Shown here: positions 52,493 to 61,580 of the stretch, in pieces | Layout of the letters: every line of letters starts with the position of its first letter | Position numbering within the stretch: position 1 is the stretch's first letter | Source of the DNA: Diprion similis | Taxonomy: Eukaryota > Arthropoda > Insecta > Hymenoptera > Diprionidae | Reading direction: 5' to 3' | DNA: 64,000 nt | Assembly: GCF_021155765.1 (NCBI RefSeq) | Contig: NC_060112.1 | Span: 23,648,501 to 23,712,500 of the forward strand | Translations under genes and position numbers: made by a program | Notes under the pieces: model-generated | What the model saw: only the letters and a program-made list of their open reading frames with translations | Told to the model about the DNA's origin: nothing | Database searches by the model: none

Positions 52493-53044
52493 GTGTCAAA
52501 GCTCGTTTATGAACCGTTAATCCATCCGAAGCTCATCTGCACGCACCTTCGGTATATTTCGTATTACTCAAGATCTTCAAGACTTGAAGTCACTTCCGTG
52601 CAGTTTTTAAATGTGAAGTTATCCCTCGATTCATTCTCAGTTAGGTATAATATGCGAATATCTGTTAAACCGTCATTTGAATCAAGGCTTGTTGGCTATC
52701 CTCAAGTATGTACTGACTCGAAGTACTTTAGCACGAATCTTTTCAACGCGAATTTACGATCGGTACCTTCAAGTCACTTCAATGAAGATTTTCATTTCTT
52801 TAGTCCATTTTATGTTAGTATTTTTTCACGAAAACACTCACTGATAGGAGCTTCGACGTCATGCGCCAATTTTCGATTTTCCAAAAGGATAACCCTACCA
52901 ATTTCGCGAGTATTGATCGGTCCATTATTTTACGACGGGAATAATTACAACTTGCTCCATGATTACTGTCCAGTCCTGAATAACGATTCTCATTTATTTA
53001 CTTTAACCGAAAACTACAGTTCAGCAGGCACAGAATCGAAATGA
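52493..53044 (+). other. 183-codon open frame of unknown status
   Basis: The longest open frame in the window outside recognised genes. The translation is rich in Ser, Phe, Tyr, Leu and Asn and shows no signal peptide, membrane segment or motif. Part of it overlaps degenerate ACTTGAAGTCACTT-like words, which argues for a chance frame in repetitive DNA. Confidence 0.12.
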
Positions 53045-55748
53045 GTTTTGCCAGGGTAACCAGATAATTCAATGTACTATTCTTTTTCAATTATATATAC
53101 TTACCGTTACTCGTAATATACACTTTCTTGCTACTGTTACAGCAATAAATAAGCGATATTAAGACCATTACATTACGTTATACAATTACACTGAATAGCT
53201 ATTAATTCCACCAAATATCCTGATACTTGCAATAACATTTAAACATCACTGTACAACGTTATTGATCCTGGTCACTGCAGTGATTTCCTGGCAACTGCAA
53301 CGAAATATAATTAAAAGGTAAATCAAATGAAAACCCAAAGTCAGAGTGACGAATATACCTGATAATAAAATAGATCTTCTTTTCTTCCGTATCATCGTGC
53401 CGATTCTGGGTAGATCAAGGCATATGCCAACCAATTTTTATACAGTTACCGATTCAACCTGCGTGACTTGCCATTATGATATGCATACAGTGACGGGATA
53501 ATCGTGATGACAGGTACTGTTAAACATGTAAATACAGGCGACTTATACGTGAAGCCTGACAAAATTCCCCACGTGACTCACTGTTTATATACTATATTGT
53601 GTGTAATGCAATATTCCGTGGCATCATCAAACGCAATAATTCGATAACGACCGTTTTAACGAGGCCAAATACACAACTGCCGGGTTGCCAGCGGCTGCAC
53701 AGACGTCCGATTCTCCGGCTCCCTGGGTGGCAAAACACATTACAATTGCTCATTGGTGTGTATATAGCTGTAACCAATTGGCCGGACTATCCACGTGTCT
53801 TTTATACGTCCACCTTAAGGAGACTCGGAAGTCAATTTGTCCCTCATGCGACTTTTTATTGCCAATAGAAGACTACAATCGATCGTTATACCGCGATCAA
53901 TGCGTGAGCGAATCGTTAAACAAGATCGTTTAATTTTCAGGACATTCATTCTAGGGTTTTTTTTTTGTCAATCGCTTGTGCACAAGTTCACTATGGTACT
54001 AATAAAAATGGCGTCTGCAGGTAAGAATGGAGAAAAGATCGAAGACGAAAAAGGAGAACTCTGTATCGTAATTACAAGTGCGGAATCGATCATGGATCAC
54101 CCATCGATCCTTGACACTTTTGGTTTTAGCTAACGGTCGAATGGTCTAAGACAAAAGCAACAGCAGTTGCTTCGTCAGGCTGACCAACTGCCATAAATTC
54201 AAATGACCAAACAATTGCTGTTGGTGTAGAATTTTAGCGCATGCGCTACCCTGGTGAAAACGATCCCTCCGATTCTGTGCAAATTTTCAGAGAAATTCAA
54301 ACATTTCGTACAATTTTTTATGTATAAAAAATCATTTTCGTAAACTATATAAGCATGTTTACAATTTGTCTACGAAATAATACGAAATATTCGAAATTCT
54401 GTGAAAATTCGTAATACTAGTAATTTTCATCAGGGGGTTCTCACTCCACAAATTACCGATAAAAAAAAAGATCGGGGTAATTCTGCCCGTCTGTCTGTGT
54501 GTGCTTGAACGCGGAGAAAAGTGAGAAAAACGAATTTGAACCGAGGAAGGAAAGAACGTGCCGCTGGCTCGTGACACAGCTGTGTAATTTCAGACTCTAG
54601 TCGAAGGATATCCTGCAAGGAGTCGAGAGTTCCTTTTTATTTGCCGTACAGCCAGTAGTCTGATATTCTATTTGTATGTTTACTTCACCCTCCGTCGAGA
54701 AGAACTAAAAAGTGGGTATGCAGCTTTCGCCGCGCGTACTTCAGGCGAGATGGAACCGATGTGCTAAATTGATTTCACTTCGGTCGAGTCGGAACGAAAC
54801 GAAAATACAAGTGAGACCTTCGTTCGTATCTTACGAGGATGCTTTCAGCGCTCCGCAGCTACCTAATCGCCCCATCGGCCATTTGGTACTTGGCATCTTG
54901 TACTCGTGTGTTACATGAATACTTGTACACACACGGACTGCACGCATTTTCCTGAAGAAACAAAGTTAATGCATTTCGAGTACACCCTTATCTTGAGAAA
55001 CAGGTTTACGGAGGAATTTTGCATTCTTTAATACTCTGTCGAGTTGTAATCAAGCATATCGGATAATGATTAAAAGTATACCTGCAACTCAAATCGTGTA
55101 ACACATTATGCAATATAATTTAAAAAATCCATGCGATTAGCAATTCGGTGGTTGTTTTTGCTTTTAATTTTCTTTCGTTTCTTCTTTTATCAAGGAGTCG
55201 TGGAGTAGCTCGGAAAATATTACGGACTTATATACCTTATATCTCACCGTGAGTTTACACTGCTCGGAGAAGAAATTGTGAAAAGAGAGGGGTAACATGG
55301 TTCTATGATAAATTTTTGTCGGAGTATAAGTAATATAACACCTCGAGGCGTTCCCTTCTTCGTCTATATATGTATATAAGTTTCAAGGCTAACGTTGCTA
55401 ACGTTTCAATCTCTGCACGAGAAAATATAACGAAAACAAATAAAAGGATGAAAAGAAAATTTCACCCCCTGTGGTGGCGCAGACTTTAGGATAAGTTAAA
55501 CGAGTCTGTAATAAAAGGTTGGCAAAAATCCGCTTCGTTTTATCACGCAAAGCATAATATTATGCAACGGAAATTTGATTCGTTATCAGTGCATATTCGT
55601 GTACATTAGGGTATTTCGGTAAAAAAATAATTTCCAATTTTTCACCGTGGCAACCTCCGAAAAAGTTTGTGGAGACTTAATATTGCAAGTGTGGATCTTC
55701 TTAGTGACTTAAATTGATATTATGTTTGATATGAGCATGAAAAAAAAA

Positions 55749-55767
55749 ATATATATATATATATATT
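55749..55767. repeat. (AT)n microsatellite
   Basis: A short AT run following nine adenines. Confidence 0.85.
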
Positions 55768-56230
55768 TTTCACGATTCTTCGTAAATTTTGAAAAATGTA
55801 TAAAAATGAAAAATCCACCGAGCGCGATCTTTAACATAACGTAGAACGCTCATCTTTTACCAGTTCCTTTCTTTTAACCTAAGCAAACTTTTTCGCGGGG
55901 ATGCATTAAAGAAAAATCGTAAATTATTTTTCTCTGAGAAACCCTAATATACGTATATATATTTAAACGATGGTGCGAGAAATTCTGCAGATAAAATCTC
56001 GCACGAATATATGACTGCATTAAAAGTAAACGAGCTTATTACATACATCGTGCAGCAGGTAAGAAATGAAAGTGAAATTACTTGATGATACAATAAAATT
56101 ATGCAAGGGGAAAATAGGGTGGGAATTTATTTGACAGCTACTATGATGCACTATGCAGAAAGCAGACGTTGATCATCGGCGAAGCGTTTGCTGCTTTCGA
56201 ATGCAAATGGCACAGCATCTCGGCAAAGCC

Positions 56231-56256
56231 TTCTTCTTCTTCTTCTTCTTCTTCTT
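56231..56256. repeat. (TTC)n microsatellite
   Basis: TTC units with T-rich interruptions. Confidence 0.9.
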
Positions 56257-56400
56257 TTTCTTCTTTTTTTCCCCATAGATATCTGAAAGTGAATCATTGC
56301 TTTACATGAATACAATGCGGCGCGTATATTATTATTATTATCATTACTATTATTATTATTATTACACGATCTATTCCGCTCTTCTCACGAATAATCAATG

Positions 56401-56423
56401 TTTTTTTTTTTTTTTTTTTTTTT
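56401..56423. repeat. Poly(T) run
   Basis: 23 thymines, preceded at 56.33 kb by a TTA microsatellite. Confidence 0.85.
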
Positions 56424-58299
56424 GTTCTTTTTTCATTTTGTGTAGAGAATATTAACCTGCAGATTGTGAGTTCGATTTTTTAGGAACTCATCGTCAGCTT
56501 CAGTCCCCGTGAAAATCGCACGTCGTTTTATTATAAATAGGTTTCTTTCATTCATTCGCGATTCTGGTCACGTATCTTCTTTATTTTTTCGACGTTCCTC
56601 TTTCGTGTAATAATTGGAACGGATATTATGATTTAAAATTTTGGCAAACGATACTCGATACAATCCTCGGCTCCGTTCTTCGAGTAAAAATTCTACGAAG
56701 CAAATCTGGCTCTCTAAAAATTTCTCTAACCCAATAATTGTACATGTGATCGTGCAGATCACGATCTGCATATATTGCCGGAGTGAAACCTGCGCTGCTT
56801 AATAATACACGAAAAATTTTCCAACAAAGTCGAAGAGAAGAAAGAAAATCGTAGTCTCAAGGATCTGTGCGCAAACAACACAAATTCCAATGATCCTGTG
56901 TGAAACTGTCAAAAAGAAAAAAGTAACGAAAACGGAAAACATAAGGAAGAAAGAAAAAAGTAAGAAGAGAAAAAAAAACTGTTATGAAAAAACCGTGACT
57001 TGCGGTTCAGCCAAGGAATAATATCTCGCAAATTGTTTGTTTACTTGCTACTATTATTATTGTTGTTGTTATTATCATTTGATCAGTGACATTCTGTAAT
57101 GCTTCAGACTGAAAAAAAGTGCTACAAAACTTTTTTATTTACAATTTGTAGGTACGGATTATGGTATTGTAATTCATCTGCCTTTATTCGACCCCGCTAT
57201 TATCGACCTTTTGCTTCTGTCCGTGACACTCGAAACTCTCTCTCTCTCTCTCTCTGTCTGTATTTCATTTTCTCTGTTTCACCATTTGGACTCGAGTGGT
57301 TTTATACCGTTGCAAAATGCAACAGTCGTAAGATATATTTTCAAATAGAATCGCAATGGTTTTCTACAAAATAAACAAAGCAAGAACAACAACGAGAATG
57401 AAAATTGAAATTGCTGCAACGACGAAGCTTTTGGGAATAATCATTATCTGCACAATTGAAAGACGCCTTTTTCTACCATCGAGAAAATAATATTATTACT
57501 GTAGAGAGAAATACGCGACTAGACTGATTCTTTGACAGACGATTCGTCTTCTTCTCGATCGGAGACACTGCACGAGTGAGAATAATAAAAAAATTAAAAG
57601 AAAAAAAAAACCAGTATTTAATTAAGTCCGTGTAGCCATTTTTTACTTCCTTCTCATCGACTCGTGGATCGAAAAATGAGGCAATCGGGTAGAGATCGTA
57701 CTGAAATTCGGAATCCGGAATTTCGGTGAATCATCCATTCACGATTAAATCTGCAAACTGTGAAAAAAAAATTAATTGTATAACTGCAAAAATCATTTGC
57801 ACAAATCTTAATTATCTACTAACATTTTGCTGTAATACTTGGGAAATATTTGCCGCTGGAGTGAAAATTCATTCGTCAACGAGAGAATTATCGCGAATTC
57901 TCGATATATATTGGGATGAAAATTTTCTACAGCCTCGCCTTACGTCGTACGAGATTTTTTTTCTTTCTTCTCACCCGAAAACTTGGCGGCGTCCCCGTCA
58001 CGCACGAAATTCATCAATGCCTTGTTCTCCACGTTTGTCGGTGGTGAAAATCCAGTCTGATCCAAAGATAGCGGCCCCATAAATTTACCCTCGAGAAGTA
58101 TAAGCCTCGGCCTTAATATATATCGTATGGTGTGAGTGTTAGAATGTAATTAGCAAATGGATTACGGTCGTCATTTATTTATTAATTAATTAATTTCCCT
58201 TTCCATTTCCGTTTTTGCATTTTTTGTTCATTTTGGTACGTTCGTTTGCTTTTTTAAATTTTTCTTCAATTTCCTTCTTTCTGTTTTATTCTCGAGATA

Positions 58300-58302
58300 T
58301 TA

Positions 58303-58346
<44 letters not shown>
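58300..58346. repeat. (ATT)n microsatellite
   Basis: About 15 ATT units, nearly pure; it produces poly-Ile and poly-Asn open frames on the two strands. Confidence 0.95.
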
Positions 58347-58347
<1 letters not shown>

Positions 58348-59362
58348 CGGAAGCGACGGTTATAATTCAAAGGGGGGAGCGACAGCTGTTTCATAATGAA
58401 TAATGCAGGGATTAAAAACAGGATAAAACAACCGACAATAGAAAAACAAATCCGTTTATTGATCACAATTTATTGACCACCTTTCTTCTTCTTTCTCTCC
58501 CTCCGTTTAAACGTTCTTCGCAATTTTTGTGACACAATAATCATACTTTTAACAACAATGCAAATTGCATTCAGCTGTTTCCAGGCTAAAACATTCCGAA
58601 CAAAAAAAATTGAGAAAAAACAAATTTTTTAAATCATTTCCTCGGCGCATCGTATTTCCTCCTTCTCTTCCATCTTCTTCTTCTTCTTCGGGATGAACTT
58701 TTGGACGGTAATTTTCTCGTAAATTTTTCAAATCGACGACGAAGAGGAATATCACAAAAATGAGAAAAATCGAAAGGAAGACTAATTTTGTAACGACTGC
58801 AGGTCTCACTTCATGAACGAACTTTAATTTCGGTACACTATCAATTTCCATCCAATAGACATTTGCTCCAAAACTTATTTACCCGACTGTACATCGATCC
58901 GTCCTTAATTCGGTTTACACTGAACAACGAATCCTTGATTACGCGCCCATTTCGATGAGGATTTCTATCCTAATCGGTGTTCAACAACAAACATGGAAAC
59001 AAGAATCAGGACAGAAGGTTGAGATTATCTCCGTGGCTTAATATATATGATATATATACATAATTATCTGCAAGAACCGGAAGTTTCGCCGGAGTGAAGC
59101 TTATAAACTGATAATTCCGCATCGCCGCATATTGCAGCCTCGTGCTTACGGATCTTCCTCAAGGATTAAATCTCAATCCTGCAGCGCGCGAAGTTCGGGA
59201 CCCAAAATTCTAGAACTCCGGAGTAAGTCAAACATACAAATATGCAATTGCTTCGCGTTCATCAGGGTTTACTCAACGCCAGGAAATCAAGCTATTCGGT
59301 GAAATTTAGGTATATTAGGTATATTATTATATATAATTAGATATATTAGGTATATATATATA

Positions 59363-59589
59363 TTACTATGAATTTGCGAAAAAAAATTTATTACACACCT
59401 TTTTTCCCCGATTTATTCGTAACAATATATAAAAATATATATATACCGCCAAGTGGACCAACAACAACAACGACAACAACAACATTCTGCGTAACACGTC
59501 ATATCACTCCAGACAAGTTTTATATATTGTTACGAATAAATCGGGGAAAAAAGGTGTGTAATAAATTTTTTTTCGCAAATTCATAGTAA
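59363..59589. mobile_element. 227-bp element with 72-nt near-perfect inverted arms
   Basis: The left arm (59363-59434) begins TTACTATGAATTTGCG and the right arm (59518-59589) ends CGCAAATTCATAGTAA; I could find no mismatch when reading the two arms against each other. The 83-nt loop contains an (AAC) run and no gene. Identical short peptides can be read inward from both arms, which is a simple effect of the symmetry. The size and structure suit a MITE or a recent hairpin duplication. Such arms would form a stable RNA hairpin if transcribed. Confidence 0.8.
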
Positions 59590-59609
59590 GTGCATTATTA
59601 TACCTCTGG

Positions 59610-59662
59610 TGATGATGATAATAATAATAATAATGATAATAACAACAACAACAACAACAACA
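59610..59662. repeat. (GAT/AAT/AAC)n compound microsatellite
   Basis: GAT, AAT and then AAC units lie directly right of the hairpin element. Confidence 0.9.
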
Positions 59663-61057
59663 AGACTCGATAATACGCGTCTGCCTTCGCACCTTTTCAA
59701 CGTAAATAAATTATTGCACAGCCCAACGTGTGTTATATGCCTAATGTTACGATGACAATATATTCATAATAATTTCGCTAGATGTGCAAGCGTACAGCAA
59801 AGCAAAGAATCCGGAGAGGTGATTCGAGAAAAAAGATATATAATCAAAAACATTGATTATGATGTATTATGGAAAGTACTGCAGAGGATGATCAATGGTT
59901 ATAACTTTCGAACTGATGGAAGGTAATACTCTCGTTCACTCTGTATTCACAGTGATTGACACTCGTAATTTCCGTTTTCTATATGTGATTCTGTAATTCG
60001 TAGGAACATTTACTTGTCTTTTCTCTCCCCTCCACCTCCCTCACTCTTTGTTACTTCTTTGCTTCTATTACGTTTTATTCTTTCGAGGTAAGAAGCGCAA
60101 ACAAAAGAACCTGAAAGCTTTCCACTTTCTTGCTGAGAATCACCGAGGTGAGGATCTTTTGATAACTTCGTGAAACCTAACCGGAGATTCCCTTGCACCA
60201 GGTATAACACCGTATATCTAGAAAAACAAGTCTCAGCAGCTATTATATATGTACAGTCGAAACGGGATTTGAAAGAGAATTTAAAATCACATTCGCCTTT
60301 CAAAGCTGATCAAATCAACCTCATAAGCATACGCAAAGGATTTTGCTTAGAGGGTTGTTTAGCCCCTAGTATAGTATAAAGAGCGAAAACCAAGAATGAG
60401 GGATGAATTGCCCGGATTTGCACTCTTTGAGCCGCTTCGCAATCGCTTTAAGCCAAGAAAACTTGAGCTTTTACGTAAGCCCGTATTATGCCTACAGGTA
60501 TGCAACCTGCACTGCTCTACTGAAAAAAATGACGTTTGGAAAGAATTGAGCGCTGAATTCTTTCGAAACATTTTACGATTTGTCATATCATTTTTTTTAG
60601 TAGGGAAGTGTTCGGTTATAAATATGATGTAAAAGTTTTTGTTCACCGGAACGAAAGCGCAATTCGAAGAGCGGATTATTCGGGCTTAGTGCAACAGTGT
60701 GATTAAACAATGGGACAGAATTCGAAGCACCGAATAGCGTGCAATTTGAATTTCAATTCTGTATGATAATAATGCGACAAAGCAAACGTGCATCGCCAAT
60801 TCTAAGGCCATTCAATGCGACGTTATGCGGCTTCGAGCGGATTCCGATGGCGTCATGCGTAAATTCTGCGAGCCAATAGCTTTTACCGTGCTTCGAACAA
60901 CGTCAACTCGATTCATAAATCAATATAATTGCAAAAAAATTTCTAGAAAATCGTCGGTGGCGTTTGGAACTGCAGTTTATACTGCGCGCCATTTTCGTCA
61001 CAAAATCCGAAAAGTCACCAGATTTGGGTGAAAATCGGTATTCGAGGCTTTTCGAGA

Positions 61058-61195
61058 TCACTGATCACGAATCTGAACTCGGAATTGCAAAATTCATCAT
61101 GGTGGATTTAATATGGTTGCGTAGAGTGACTTTCTGGACTTTTGTCCGCCATCTCGAATTTCGATAATCTGATTCCAGATTCGTTATCAGCGCCT
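61058..61195. repeat. Foldback relative of the dispersed repeat family
   Basis: The left part (61062 onward) reads TGATCACGAATCTGAACTC and then CATCATGGTGGAT. The right part reads CGCCATCTCGAATTTCG and GATTCGTTATCAGCG, the inverse of the left. Both halves match the GATTCGCGATCAGC and CGCCATTTTGCATTTCGC blocks of the copies at 31.6 and 63.1 kb. Confidence 0.6.
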
Positions 61196-61492
61196 CCAAA
61201 AATCCCGCATTCAGATCTTATGCAGAACTACAACTTTTGAATTTTTCCCTACATCAGTTAACCGGCAGAAAGCCTATTAATATGTGGGCTCTACGTGTGA
61301 TCGAAACCTTTTATAGGTTATATTTAAGATATAGGCACACAATTTGGGGACTTTCTAAGGGGATTAGAGCTCATCAAATCCCTGCAGTCCAAAGATTAGT
61401 CGTTTCTGATTTTTGACGCGCCTCGACTGTTTATCTAGAAAATTCAAACCGATCCAAAACTACGTAACTAAATTTCTCCCTCATCATTTCAG

Positions 61493-61580
61493 GACTCGGG
61501 CTACAACAGTCCGTCCATACAGAAAAAGATAATGGAGCTGCAGGCTGGGATGTGTCAGAACGGATCGGTGGACATGGCCG
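61493..61580 (+). CDS. Orphan coding exon of an unrecognised gene
   Basis: 88 nt between a strong acceptor (pyrimidine tract, TTTCAG) and a consensus donor (G|GTGAGT). The base composition is clearly more GC-rich than the flanks. In the favoured frame it begins DSGYNSPSIQKKIMELQAG, continues with MCQNGSVDMA and ends in a split Gly codon; it looks like the Ser-rich linker plus a short amphipathic helix of a larger protein. A second frame is also open, so the frame is not certain. No family is recognised. No companion exon was found in the window, so the neighbouring exons are probably to the right or far to the left. Confidence 0.55.

Larger units (their letters stand above)
43906..61492. other. 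Gene-poor stretch, right part
   Basis: About 17.6 kb without an exon I can support. It consists of AT-rich spacer, microsatellites and homopolymer runs. GC-richer islands occur at 44.0-44.65, 48.1-48.35 and 52.05-52.3 kb. Part or all of it could be intron of the gene that owns the exon at 61493. Confidence 0.5.

Noticed and set aside
58215..58466. Poly-Ile and poly-Asn open frames
   Set aside because: Generated by the (ATT)n microsatellite at 58300-58346.
59368..59692. Two open frames on opposite strands with the same N-terminal peptide
   Set aside because: The identity is produced by the inverted arms at 59363-59589; the peptides are low-complexity and stop at the loop or just after it.
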